A stretch of DNA of 64,000 nucleotides, from assembly GCF_900115565.1 (NCBI RefSeq), contig NZ_FOWW01000012.1:80774-144773 (forward strand), read 5' to 3'. The translations under genes and the position numbers were made by a program. Of the stretch, positions 37,198 to 45,277 are shown piece by piece (the stretch's first letter is position 1; each line of letters begins with the position of its first letter). Source of the stretch: Amycolatopsis arida (GTDB lineage Bacteria > Actinomycetota > Actinomycetes > Mycobacteriales > Pseudonocardiaceae). The notes below the pieces were generated by a model, which saw nothing but the letters and a program-made list of their open reading frames with translations, searched no databases and was not told the DNA's origin.

Positions 37198-38789
37198 CGC
37201 CCCACCCCCGGCTTGCGCAGCGCCCGCCCGGCCAGCGCGCCGGTCGGCCGACCGCCGTCGATGGCGGCCACCCCGTTGACGAAGACGTACGGGATGCCGG
37301 CCGCCGGCTGGCGCGGGTCGTCGAAGGTGGCGGTGTCGGCGACGGTGTCCGGGTCGAACAGCACCAGGTCGGCCGCGTAACCGGGGCGGACCAGCCCGCG
37401 GTCGGGCAACCGCAGCCGCCGGGCCGCTCTTCCGGTGAGGTGGGCGACGCACTCGGCGAGGTCCAGCACGCCGAGCTCACGGACGTAGCGGGCGAGGTAT
37501 CGGGGGAAGGTGCCCCACGCCCGGGGATGCGGGCGGTCGCCGACGAGCAGGCCGTCGCTGCCGCCGGTGTGCGCGGGGTGGCGCATGATCGCCCGCACGT
37601 TCTCCTCGTGTCCCACGTGCATCAGGCAGGACGTGCCGAGCCGCTCGGCGACCAGCACGTCGAAGAACAGCTCGGCGGGTGGGACGCCGGCGGCCCGCGC
37701 GGACTCGGCGACCGTGCGCCCGACGAGGTGGGCGTGCTCGGCCCCGCGGACGCCGTTGATCTCGATGGTCGACCAGTCGACCGGCACCCCGTGCGCACCG
37801 TCGGAGCCGGTCTCCTCGACCTCCGCCCGGATCCGCTCCCGGGTGTCCGGATCGGACAGTCGAGCCAGGGTGGCGTCGAGCCCGCCCTCGGCGGCCCAGC
37901 TGGGCAGCAGCGCGGAGAGGTAGGTGGCGCCGGGTAGGTAGGGGTAGCTGTCGAGGCTGATGTCGCGGCCCTCGGCGATCGCGTCGTCGAGCAGCCGGAG
38001 CAGCTCGGGGGCGCGGCCCTCGTTCACCGAGAAGTTCATCGTGGCGTGCGCCAGGTGCAGCGGGCAGCGCGCCCGCCGGCACACCTCGACCATCTCTCGG
38101 TACGCCTCCAGCGCGCCGGCGCCGTAGCTGCGGTGGTGCGGGCTGTAGAAGCCGCCGTGCTCGCCGACCACCGCGCACAGCGCCACCAGCTCGTCGGTGC
38201 CGGCGTACATCCCCGGCGGGTAGGTGAGCCCGGAGGACATCCCGAACGCGCCCTCGGCCAGCCCGGTCGCGACCAGCTCGCGCATCCGGTCCAGTTCGGA
38301 CTCCGTCGGCGGCCGGTCGGCGAAGCCCACCACCAGCATCCGCACGGTGCCCTGCGGCACCAGGTACGCGGCGTTGACCGCGATGCCGCGGTCGAGGCGG
38401 TCGAGGTACTCGCCGACCGAGCGCCAGCTCCAGTCGAACCCGGGCGGGTCGTCGTTCCACCCGGCGAGCTGGGCGCGCAGTGCCTCGAGGGCGCGGTCGT
38501 CGGCCGGTGCGTAGGACAACCCGTCCTGGCCGATCACCTCCGTGGTGACGCCCTGCGACACCTTGGCGAGATGGTCCGGGTTGGCCAGCAACTGGAGGTC
38601 GGAGTGCGCGTGCATGTCGATGAACCCCGGGGCCAGCACCAGCGCGGTCGCGTCGACCACCCGGCCGGCGGTGAGCGTGCCCGGCTCGGCGACTGCCGCG
38701 ATCCGTCCGCCGGTGACGCCGACGTCGCCGGGGAACAGTGGCGCGCCGGTGCCGTCGGCGATCCGCGCGCCGCGCAGGACGAGGTCCAT
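37194..38789 (-). CDS. N-acyl-D-amino-acid deacylase-type amidohydrolase
   Basis: Zinc-dependent amidohydrolase of 531 residues, D-aminoacylase family. The metal motif is PGFIDMHAHSD near residues 54-64. Further metal ligands are expected in the blocks SSGLTYPPGMYAGTDEL, YSPHHRSYG, HLAHATMN and GGSDGLLVGDRPHPRAWGTF. The C-terminal beta-sandwich ends GLVRPGYAADLVLFDP...IPYVFVNGVAAIDGGRPTG. It lies 33 nt after the PLP-enzyme gene and overlaps the GntP gene by 4 nt. It would remove an N-acyl group from an N-acyl-D-amino acid. A 2-acetamido-2-deoxy-gluconate substrate is proposed from context, because the C2 of glucosaminate has the configuration of a D-amino acid. Confidence 0.88.
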   Translation of the reverse strand: MDLVLRGARIADGTGAPLFPGDVGVTGGRIAAVAEPGTLTAGRVVDATALVLAPGFIDMHAHSDLQLLANPDHLAKVSQGVTTEVIGQDGLSYAPADDRALEALRAQLAGWNDDPPGFDWSWRSVGEYLDRLDRGIAVNAAYLVPQGTVRMLVVGFADRPPTESELDRMRELVATGLAEGAFGMSSGLTYPPGMYAGTDELVALCAVVGEHGGFYSPHHRSYGAGALEAYREMVEVCRRARCPLHLAHATMNFSVNEGRAPELLRLLDDAIAEGRDISLDSYPYLPGATYLSALLPSWAAEGGLDATLARLSDPDTRERIRAEVEETGSDGAHGVPVDWSTIEINGVRGAEHAHLVGRTVAESARAAGVPPAELFFDVLVAERLGTSCLMHVGHEENVRAIMRHPAHTGGSDGLLVGDRPHPRAWGTFPRYLARYVRELGVLDLAECVAHLTGRAARRLRLPDRGLVRPGYAADLVLFDPDTVADTATFDDPRQPAAGIPYVFVNGVAAIDGGRPTGALAGRALRKPGVGR

Positions 38790-38822
38790 GGCTCCTCCGG
38801 GTCAGCGGTGGGGCAGCGGTGG

Positions 38823-40205
38823 TCAGAAGTAGGTCCGGACGAAGTCGACGACGGTCTCGCCGTCGGCGTCGACCACCGGCAGCAGCGACCACTTGTCGAA
38901 CACCGTGCAGGGGTGGGACAGGCCGAGGCCCACCCAGTCGCCCACGTCCAGCGGCGAGCCCGCCGGGAGGCGGAGGAACGCGTGCTGGTCGTTGAGCGCG
39001 GTGATCTCGTGGCCCGCCAGTGGCGCCGCGGAGCCCCCGCTGGTCCGGTGCCACTGCGGCTCGGGCAGGCCCTGGTCGAACGAGACGTCCCGGCGGCCGA
39101 GGGTGAGCAGTGCGAGGTCGTTCGCGGGGCGGGAGCTCACCTGGGCCCAGGCCCGCAGCGCCGAGCGCAGCGGGCTGCCTTCGGTCCGCGGGGTGGCGCC
39201 CAGCGGGGAGATCGCCCGATAGAACCCGTCGTCGTGGGTGAGGTAGGCACCGCTGCGCAGGATCGGCAGCACGTCCAGCCCGGCCGGCCAGCCGGTGGTG
39301 ATGCCGGCGGCGACCTGGTCGAAGAAGGCGCTGCCACCCGCGGTGACGATCACCGGTCGTCCCGACGCGAGCAGCCCCCGCTCGGCGAGCGCGACGGTCA
39401 GCCCGCGTAGCTCGTCCAGATAGGACTCGACGCGGGTGAGGGAGGCCGCGGACGCGTCGTGCGCCAGCGCCGCCTCGTAGCCGGCCACGCCGGCCAGCCG
39501 CAGCGTGGGGCTGTCCCGCACGGCCTCGGCCACGGCCAGCGCGGTGTCCCGGTCGCGCACACCGGTCCGGCCGCCCTCGGCGCCCAGCTCGACGAGCACG
39601 TCCACCGGCCGGTCCGCGTGGGCGGCGGCGAGCGCGTCGTGCATCAGCCGCACCCCGCGCACCGAGTCGACCCAGCAGCCGAACTCGAACCCGGGGTCGG
39701 CGGCCAGCTCGCCGGCCAGCCACGCCAGCGCCGCCGGGTCGACCAGCTGGTTGGCCAGCAGCACCCGGGACACCCCGAATGCCCGGTACACCCGCAGCTG
39801 CCCGGCGGTGGCGGCGGTGATGCCCCACGCGCCGTGCTCGAGCTGCCGGGCGAACAGCTGGGGCGCCATGGTGGTCTTGCCGTGCGGGGCGAGCGCGACG
39901 CCGTGCTCGGCGCACCAGCGCGCCATGATCCGCAGGTTGTGCTCCAGCGCGGCGTTCTCCAGCACGACGACCGGGCCGAGGAACCCCGCGCTGAACAACC
40001 CGGGGCGGGCGGCGGCGACCTCGGCGAGCGCCATGCCGGCCAGCGCCGGTGGCACGCACCGGAACCGCCAGTCCAGCCGCTCGGCGCGGATGCCCGCCAC
40101 GGCGGCCGTGTCGAGCGTGCCCGGGGAGAGGGGGATCGACGGCTCTGACGGCTTGAACGGCTCTGACGGCTCTGAGGGCTCTGACGGCGTCGACGGCACT
40201 GTCAT
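38823..40205 (-). CDS. PLP enzyme of the D-threonine aldolase/D-serine dehydratase fold
   Basis: Fold-type III PLP enzyme of 460 residues. The Schiff-base Lys is K110 in LAPHGKTTMAPQLF. The C-terminal metal site (H-x-C) is in LSHPCTVFDKW near residue 430. The family contains D-threonine aldolase, D-serine dehydratase and D-glucosaminate dehydratase, which makes 2-keto-3-deoxygluconate and ammonia. The last activity fits here, beside an amidohydrolase and a PfkB kinase. ATG at 40205 is the first gene of the leftward operon and lies 14 nt from the double-dyad operator. The N-terminus (residues 6-24) is a run of SEP triplets encoded by a repeated GGCTCTGAC nonamer, outside the catalytic fold. 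Confidence 0.85.
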   Translation of the reverse strand: MTVPSTPSEPSEPSEPFKPSEPSIPLSPGTLDTAAVAGIRAERLDWRFRCVPPALAGMALAEVAAARPGLFSAGFLGPVVVLENAALEHNLRIMARWCAEHGVALAPHGKTTMAPQLFARQLEHGAWGITAATAGQLRVYRAFGVSRVLLANQLVDPAALAWLAGELAADPGFEFGCWVDSVRGVRLMHDALAAAHADRPVDVLVELGAEGGRTGVRDRDTALAVAEAVRDSPTLRLAGVAGYEAALAHDASAASLTRVESYLDELRGLTVALAERGLLASGRPVIVTAGGSAFFDQVAAGITTGWPAGLDVLPILRSGAYLTHDDGFYRAISPLGATPRTEGSPLRSALRAWAQVSSRPANDLALLTLGRRDVSFDQGLPEPQWHRTSGGSAAPLAGHEITALNDQHAFLRLPAGSPLDVGDWVGLGLSHPCTVFDKWSLLPVVDADGETVVDFVRTYF

Positions 40206-40219
40206 GACCACCACCTGGA

Positions 40220-40256
40220 TTGCGCTATGTGCAACGGGTGTTGCGGGAAGTGCATT
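40220..40256. promoter_or_regulatory. Double-dyad operator in the divergent region of the catabolic operons
   Basis: TTGCGCTATGTGCAAC (40220-40235) and TTGCGGGAAGTGCATT (40241-40256), starts 21 bp apart, lie between the divergent PLP-enzyme gene (start 40205, leftward) and the PfkB gene (start 40313, rightward). The first dyad differs at only two positions from the one at 34520-34535. A possible -10 for the rightward operon (TAGCAT, 40266-40271) follows the second dyad, so a bound repressor would cover its -35. Confidence 0.7.
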
Positions 40257-40312
40257 GGGAAGGTGTAGCATTGCCGCCGCCACAGGTCAACGAATCGGGT
40301 GAGGAGGACGGG

Positions 40313-41398
40313 TTGACGGAGGACTCGGTCGGCCCGGAAGTGCTGTGCGTCGGCGAGTCGATGGCGCTGTTCGTCCCCGCCGAGCCGGGCCCGCCGCACC
40401 TGGTCCGTTCCTGGCACCGCACCGTCGGTGGCGCGGAGTCCAACGTGGCCTGTCACATGGCCGCGCTCGGGCTGCGCAGCGCCTGGGTGAGCGCCGTGGG
40501 GCCGGACCCGTTCGGCCGCGCGCTGCTCGACGAGCTCGCCGCGGCCGGCGTCGACGTGTCCGCCGCCTATGTGGACCCGCAGCGGCCGACCGGGATCTAC
40601 TTCAAGGAGGCCGGGGTGCCGGGCAGTCCGGTGCGGTACTACCGGACCGGGTCGGCCGCGTCCGGGATGGGGCCGGAGCTGCTGCGCCGGCTCCACCTGC
40701 GCGGCGTGCGGCTGGTCCACCTCAGCGGCATCACGCCGGCGCTGTCGGTCGGCTGCGCGGAGCTGGTCCGGGCGCTGCTCGCGCGGCCCCGCGGGAACCA
40801 CCGGGTCTCGTTCGACGTGAACTGGCGCCCCACGCTCTGGGAAGGGCGGAATCCCGCCCTGCTCGCCGAGCTGGCCGCCGCCGCCGACATCGTCCTGGTC
40901 GGCGACGACGAGGCCGAGGTGGTGTGGGGGACCGGTGACCCGCACCTGTTGCGCCGGCTGCTGCCCGAGCCGGTGGCGCTCGTGGTCAAGCACGGCGAGC
41001 GCGGCGCCACGCTGCTGGAGCGGGACGCCGCGCCGGTGTTCGCCCCCGCCCTGCGGGTCGATGTGGTGGAGCCGGTGGGCGCGGGGGACGCGTTCGCCGC
41101 CGGGTTCCTCGCCGCGACCCTGCGCGGGGCGAGCCCGCTGGCCCGGTTGCGGGCAGGGCATGTGCAGGCCGCCGCCACGCTGCGCACCGCCGCCGACGTC
41201 GGGCCACCGCTGCCCCCGGACGTCGTCGCCGCGCTGGTGGCCGCCGACGGGCCGGCGTGGGCGGCGGCGCGGCTGACCGACGCCGGGCTGGTGCCCGCGG
41301 TCGTGGGCGACGGGTCCGCTCCTCCAGCCGGCGCGGCGGCGGCCCCACCGCCGGCCCGATACCGAACCTCACCACCGGCCGCCGTGGAGGACCGATGA
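40313..41398 (+). CDS. PfkB-family sugar kinase (2-keto-3-deoxygluconate kinase-like)
   Basis: ATP-dependent carbohydrate kinase of 361 residues. The N-terminal block is VLCVGESMALFVPAEPG...RTVGGAESNVACHMAALGL; the catalytic Asp is D259 in EPVGAGDAFAAGF. CVGESMALFVP and the GGAESNVA block resemble 2-dehydro-3-deoxygluconate kinases. TTG at 40313 is chosen because GAGGAGG lies 5-6 nt upstream; an ATG at 40220 would lie inside the operator. The C-terminal ~35 residues ([19 protein letters not shown]) are a low-complexity extension. The stop overlaps the iclR start (ATGA). Product would be KDPG; no KDPG aldolase gene is in the window. Confidence 0.87.
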   Translation: MTEDSVGPEVLCVGESMALFVPAEPGPPHLVRSWHRTVGGAESNVACHMAALGLRSAWVSAVGPDPFGRALLDELAAAGVDVSAAYVDPQRPTGIYFKEAGVPGSPVRYYRTGSAASGMGPELLRRLHLRGVRLVHLSGITPALSVGCAELVRALLARPRGNHRVSFDVNWRPTLWEGRNPALLAELAAAADIVLVGDDEAEVVWGTGDPHLLRRLLPEPVALVVKHGERGATLLERDAAPVFAPALRVDVVEPVGAGDAFAAGFLAATLRGASPLARLRAGHVQAAATLRTAADVGPPLPPDVVAALVAADGPAWAAARLTDAGLVPAVVGDGSAPPAGAAAAPPPARYRTSPPAAVEDR

Positions 41399-42174
41399 GC
41401 CAGAGCTTGGACCGCGCGCTGACGCTGCTGGGCGGCCTCGCCAAGGACGCGCGCACGCTCGACCAGCTGGCCGAGGAGGTCGGCGTGCACAAGTCCACCG
41501 TGCTGCGGTTGCTGCGCACGCTCGAGGCGCACCACTTCGTGCACCGGGTCGGCGCCCGGCACTACCGGCTCGGCAGTGCCCTGTTCGATTTGGCCAACCA
41601 GGCGCTGGAGCAGCGTGACGTGCGGCGCAGCGCGGAGCCCGCGCTGGCCGACCTCAACGAGCGCACCGGGCACACCGTGCACCTGGCCAGCTACGAGGAC
41701 GGCGAGGTCGTCTACATCGACAAGTTCGAGGGCCGGCACTCGGTGCGGATGTACTCGCGGGTGGGCAAGCGGGCGCCGTTGCACTGCACGGCCGTGGGCA
41801 AGGTGCTGGTCGCGGCGTTCCCGCCGGCCCGGCGGGCGGAGATCGCCGCCGGCATCGACTACGTGCGGATGACCGGCAACACCATCGGCACGGTCGAGGA
41901 CTACCTTGCCGAGCTCGCCAGGGTCGCCGAGCGCGGCTACGCGGTGGACAACGCCGAGCACGAGGACTTCATCCACTGCGTCGCGGCGCCGATCCGCGGC
42001 GCCGGCGGCGAGGTGCTGGCCGCGGTGTCGCTGTCGGTGCCGAAGGTGCTGCTCGACTTCGAGGGGCTGCTGGCGTTGGTACCGGACCTGGTCGCCGCCG
42101 CCGAGGAAGCGTCCCTCCAGAGTGGATGGACACCGTCAGTGAGAAGGACACCGGAGAGAGAGGACGGTCGATGA
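41395..42174 (+). CDS. IclR-family transcriptional regulator
   Basis: Regulator of 259 residues. The N-terminal winged helix is SLDRALTLLGGLAKDARTLDQLAEEVGVHKSTVLRLLRTLEAHHFVHRV; the C-terminal effector domain has RVGKRAPLHCTAVGKVLVAAFPP. ATG at 41395 overlaps the kinase stop by 4 nt, and its own stop overlaps the ridA start by 4 nt. IclR proteins often bind paired palindromes, and two double-dyad sites occur in this block (34520-34556 and 40220-40256). It is therefore the probable controller of the transporter, deacylase and kinase operons, and the inducer is likely a pathway acid such as KDG. Confidence 0.9.
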   Translation: MSQSLDRALTLLGGLAKDARTLDQLAEEVGVHKSTVLRLLRTLEAHHFVHRVGARHYRLGSALFDLANQALEQRDVRRSAEPALADLNERTGHTVHLASYEDGEVVYIDKFEGRHSVRMYSRVGKRAPLHCTAVGKVLVAAFPPARRAEIAAGIDYVRMTGNTIGTVEDYLAELARVAERGYAVDNAEHEDFIHCVAAPIRGAGGEVLAAVSLSVPKVLLDFEGLLALVPDLVAAAEEASLQSGWTPSVRRTPEREDGR

Positions 42175-42551
42175 CCAAGGTCGCGATTCGCACCGCGGAG
42201 GCGCCGGAGCCGGTCGCCGCGTACGCCCAGGGCGTGCGCAGGGGCAACATCCTGCAGGTGGCCGGGCAGGTCGGGATCGACCCGGCGACCGGGCGGATCG
42301 CCGGCGAGACGGTGGCCGAGCAGACCCGGCAGACGTTCCGCAACCTGGAGGCCGTGCTCGCGGCCGCCGGGGCGAGCCTGGACGACGTGGTGATGATGCG
42401 GGTCTACCTCACCGACACCGCGCACTTCGCCGAGCTGAACGAGGCCTACGGAGAGCTGGTCCGCGAGCCCTACCCGGCGCGCACCACCGTGTACGTCGGG
42501 CTGCCGGAGGGCCTGCTGGTGGAGATCGACGCGCTCGCCGTACTCGACTAG
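42171..42551 (+). CDS. ridA: RidA (YjgF/YER057c/UK114) family enamine/imine deaminase
   Basis: Small deaminase of 126 residues that hydrolyses reactive enamine/imine intermediates released by PLP dehydratases. The family core is GNILQVAGQVGIDPATGRIAGETVAEQTRQTFRNLEAVLAAAGASLDDVVMMRVYLTD, and the C-terminal PARTTVYVGLPEGLLVEIDALAV contains the conserved Arg and Glu. ATG at 42171 overlaps the iclR stop (ATGA). Placement beside a dehydratase-type PLP enzyme is meaningful, since dehydration of an amino acid or amino-sugar acid passes through an enamine. Confidence 0.92.
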   Translation: MTKVAIRTAEAPEPVAAYAQGVRRGNILQVAGQVGIDPATGRIAGETVAEQTRQTFRNLEAVLAAAGASLDDVVMMRVYLTDTAHFAELNEAYGELVREPYPARTTVYVGLPEGLLVEIDALAVLD

Positions 42552-42684
42552 AGAGTTCGGGGCGATGTGCACGGCGGTGCGAGCCGCGTGCCTCACCGGA
42601 AGCGGCTGCCGCCGCTGATGTCATCACGACGAGTCGCCACGTGATGGTTGATCGGAGCGGCCGGGACCGGCGAGACTCTCCGGC

Positions 42685-43959
42685 GTGACGGAGTACCTCA
42701 ACGAGACGGTCTTCACCTGGGGCGGCGTTCCGCTGAAGTTCGGCGCGGGCGCGGTCGACGAGATCGGCTTCGACCTCGCCGCGACGGGTGCCCACCGGGT
42801 GCTGGTGGTGACCGACGCCGGCCTGGTCCGCACCGGGGTGCCGGATCGGGTGGCCGACGCGGCCACCGCCGCCGGCCTCACCGTGGAGACCTACGACGGC
42901 GTGCACGTCGAGCCGACCGACGCCAGCCTCACCGAGGCCGTCGAGTTCGCCCGGCAGGGGGAGTGGGACGGCTTCATCGGCGTCGGCGGGGGCTCCGCCA
43001 TCGACACCGCCAAGGCGGTCAACCTGCTCACCACCTACCCCGGTGAGCTGACCGAGTACCTGAACCGGCCGATCGGGGAGGGCAAGGCGCCACCGGGGCC
43101 GCTCAAGCCGCTGGTGGCGGTGCCCACCACCGCGGGAACCGGGTCGGAGAGCACCCCGGTGTGCGTGCTCGACCTGCTCGGCCACAAGGTCAAGACCGGG
43201 ATCAGCCACCCCCGGCTGCGGCCGACGCTGGCCGTGGTGGACCCGCTGCTGACGCTGACCCTTCCGCCCGCGGTCACCGCGGCCAGCGGGATGGACGTGC
43301 TGTGCCACGCGCTGGAGTCCTACACCGCCAAGCCCTACTCCGCGTTCCCCCGGCACACCGCGGAGACCAGGGTCGCCTACTGCGGGGCGAACCCGATCTC
43401 CGACGTGTGGGCGGAGCAGTCGCTGCGGCTGCTCGGGAAGTCGCTGCGCACCGCGGTGCTCTCCGGCCGCCACCTGGCGGCCCGCACGGACGTGATGCTC
43501 GCCGCGACGTTCGCCGGCATGGGCTTCGGCAACGCCGGGGTGCACATCCCGCACGCCTGCGGCTACCCGATCGCGGGGATGGTGCGTGACTACGTGCCCG
43601 AGGGCTACCCGCCGGAGCCGCTGGTGCCGCACGGGCAGTCGGTGTCGCTGACCGCGCCGGCGGCGTTCCGGTTCACCTTCCCCACCGACCCCAACCGGCA
43701 CCTGCGGGCCGCCGAACTGCTGGCCTCGGACGCGCCCCGCCCGACCGACCCGCGCGAGCGGCTCCCGGCGGTGCTGGCCGAGCTGATGCGCGACATCGGC
43801 ATCCCGAACGGCCTCGGCGCCGTCGGCTACACCGAGGCCGACACCGACCAGCTGGTCGCCGGCGCGCTGAAGCAGCAGCGGCTCCTCGGCGTGGCGCCGC
43901 GCCCGGTGACCGCCGACGACCTCGCCGCGATCTTCCGGGAGTCGATGGTCACCTGGTGA
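42685..43959 (+). CDS. Hydroxyacid-oxoacid transhydrogenase / iron-containing alcohol dehydrogenase
   Basis: Enzyme of 424 residues of the iron-containing alcohol dehydrogenase superfamily, closest by eye to the ADHFE1/HOT branch. HOT members couple 4-hydroxybutyrate oxidation to 2-oxoglutarate reduction. The nucleotide loop is GVGGGSAIDTAKAVNLL near residues 98-114. Metal ligands lie in SGMDVLCHALESYTAKPYS and further on in NAGVHIPHACGYPIAGMV and LVPHGQSVS. GTG at 42685 follows ridA by about 130 bp. It may or may not belong to the sugar-acid block. The convergent DUF1844 gene ends 6 bp away. Confidence 0.85.
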   Translation: MTEYLNETVFTWGGVPLKFGAGAVDEIGFDLAATGAHRVLVVTDAGLVRTGVPDRVADAATAAGLTVETYDGVHVEPTDASLTEAVEFARQGEWDGFIGVGGGSAIDTAKAVNLLTTYPGELTEYLNRPIGEGKAPPGPLKPLVAVPTTAGTGSESTPVCVLDLLGHKVKTGISHPRLRPTLAVVDPLLTLTLPPAVTAASGMDVLCHALESYTAKPYSAFPRHTAETRVAYCGANPISDVWAEQSLRLLGKSLRTAVLSGRHLAARTDVMLAATFAGMGFGNAGVHIPHACGYPIAGMVRDYVPEGYPPEPLVPHGQSVSLTAPAAFRFTFPTDPNRHLRAAELLASDAPRPTDPRERLPAVLAELMRDIGIPNGLGAVGYTEADTDQLVAGALKQQRLLGVAPRPVTADDLAAIFRESMVTW

Positions 43960-43965
43960 CCGCCG

Positions 43966-44337
43966 CTACCGGACCGGGCCGGTGTACTTCTCGCCGGGTC
44001 CCTGCCCCGGCGCGTCCGGGACCGTCGACCCCTCCCGGAACGCCTTCTGCAGCGACTGCAGGCCGTCCCGCAGCGGGGCGGCGTGCAGGCCGAGATACTC
44101 GGCCGAGGCGGTGACCAGCCCGGCCAGCGCGGTGATGAGCCGCCGGGCCTCGTCCAGGTCGCGGCGGGGGCTGGTCGCGGGGTCGGGATCGGCCAGGCCG
44201 AGCCGCTCGGCCGCGGCGGACATCAGCATCAGCGCCGCCCTGCTGATCACCTCGACGCTGGGAATCTCCCCCAGCTCGCGGACGTCGGCCTCGTCGGCCC
44301 GGGAATGCCCGGGCGGCTCGCCAGCGTTGTCTACCAC
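43966..44337 (-). CDS. DUF1844 family protein
   Basis: Actinobacterial protein of 123 residues usually encoded back-to-back with infC, as here. The DUF1844 core is [24 protein letters not shown]...[25 protein letters not shown], a mostly helical module, followed by a Gly/Pro-rich tail. GTG at 44337 has GGAAGG about 10 nt upstream. The longer open frame to the right is a shadow of infC. Its role is unknown; the conserved position suggests a link to translation or envelope stress, which is inference. Confidence 0.85.
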   Translation of the reverse strand: MVDNAGEPPGHSRADEADVRELGEIPSVEVISRAALMLMSAAAERLGLADPDPATSPRRDLDEARRLITALAGLVTASAEYLGLHAAPLRDGLQSLQKAFREGSTVPDAPGQGPGEKYTGPVR

Positions 44338-44613
44338 GTCTGGTACCCTTCCACGAGCGACCAGCCCCCGAGCGATCGGGGGCCGCAAGTGGAGCCCCGC
44401 TCCCACCCGCGTCGCCGCACCAGGCGGCCGGGTCCGGTCACCCGGGCCACCGTCGCCGGCATCGCCGGTGGGACGGCCCGCGGAGCACTCGACCTTCGTG
44501 GTCGGGTGCCGATCGGACGAGGGCCCCGCACGCCGGTATCGGTGACGGGGCCCGTGGTATGTGGGCACCAGGTCGAGCACGGGAGTAACGACAACTCGGA
44601 CCAAGGAGGCCCC
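44338..44613 (+). promoter_or_regulatory. Structured leader of the infC-rpmI-rplT operon
   Basis: About 275 bp between the divergent DUF1844 and infC genes, rich in hairpins. CCCCCGA (44365-44371)-GCGA-TCGGGGG (44376-44382) is a perfect 7-bp stem with a GNRA tetraloop. GGGCCCCG (44521-44528) pairs with CGGGGCCC (44546-44553). It is a plausible long 5' leader for autogenous control of the operon by L20 or IF3. No known actinobacterial leader motif was recognised with certainty. Confidence 0.5.
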
Positions 44614-45174
44614 ATCAGCTCCGAGACACGCATCAACGACCGCATCCGGGTGCCGGAGGTCCGGCTCGTCGGACCCAACGGGGAACAGGTCGGCATCGTC
44701 CGGATCGAGGATGCGCTGCGGCTCGCCCAGGAGGCGGACCTCGACCTCGTCGAGGTCGCCCCGCAGGCCCGGCCGCCGGTCTGCAAGCTCATGGACTTCG
44801 GCAAGTTCAAGTACGAGAGCGCGCAGAAGGCCCGGGAGTCCCGCCGTAACCAGCAGCTCACCGTCATCAAAGAGCAGAAGCTGCGGCCGAAGATCGACCC
44901 GCACGACTACGAGACGAAGAAGGGCCACGTGTCCCGCTTCCTCGCCGCCGGGAACAAGGTCAAGGTGACCATCATGTTCCGCGGGCGGGAGCAGTCCCGG
45001 CCGGAGCTCGGCTTCCGGCTGTTGCAGCGGTTGGCGGACGACGTCGCCGAGCTGGGCTTCGTCGAGTCGGCCCCGAAGCAGGACGGCCGCAACATGATCA
45101 TGGTGCTGGCGCCGCACAAGAACGCGAAGGCCAAGCCGAAGGCGGCCAAGGAAGCCCGCCCCGCGGAGTCCTGA
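44614..45174 (+). CDS. infC: Translation initiation factor IF-3 (ATC start)
   Basis: IF-3 prevents subunit joining and proofreads the start codon; 186 residues. The N-domain is [46 protein letters not shown], the linker helix is [18 protein letters not shown], and the C-domain is [24 protein letters not shown]. No ATG, GTG or TTG precedes the conserved N-terminus at a suitable distance. ATC at 44614 follows AAGGAGG (44603-44609) by 4 nt and gives (M)[16 protein letters not shown], matching homologues. Use of a non-canonical start is the classic basis of IF-3 autoregulation. The C-terminal ~15 residues are Lys/Ala-rich. Confidence 0.95.
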   Translation: MSSETRINDRIRVPEVRLVGPNGEQVGIVRIEDALRLAQEADLDLVEVAPQARPPVCKLMDFGKFKYESAQKARESRRNQQLTVIKEQKLRPKIDPHDYETKKGHVSRFLAAGNKVKVTIMFRGREQSRPELGFRLLQRLADDVAELGFVESAPKQDGRNMIMVLAPHKNAKAKPKAAKEARPAES

Positions 45175-45277
45175 CCTCCGCTGACGGCCGGTACGGGCCG
45201 GCAGGGGCCAGCACAGTCAGCAGCACACCGAGGTGATCGGTGTGCTGCCGCATGGAAAGACGCGAAAAGGACCACTC

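Noticed and set aside
40220..40312. ATG 40220 as start of the PfkB kinase
   Set aside because: It lies inside the operator; TTG 40313 has GAGGAGG at the right distance.
32160..41976. Many long open frames antisense to the transporter, GntP, deacylase and kinase genes
   Set aside because: They are compositional shadows in GC-rich DNA: low-complexity Arg/Gly/His/Pro peptides without domains.
42552..42684. Searched for a further gene or tRNA between ridA and the dehydrogenase
   Set aside because: No cloverleaf or reading frame was recognised in this 130-bp gap.
44338..45117. Long leftward frame extending the DUF1844 gene across infC
   Set aside because: It is antisense to infC; the DUF1844 domain begins just after GTG 44337.
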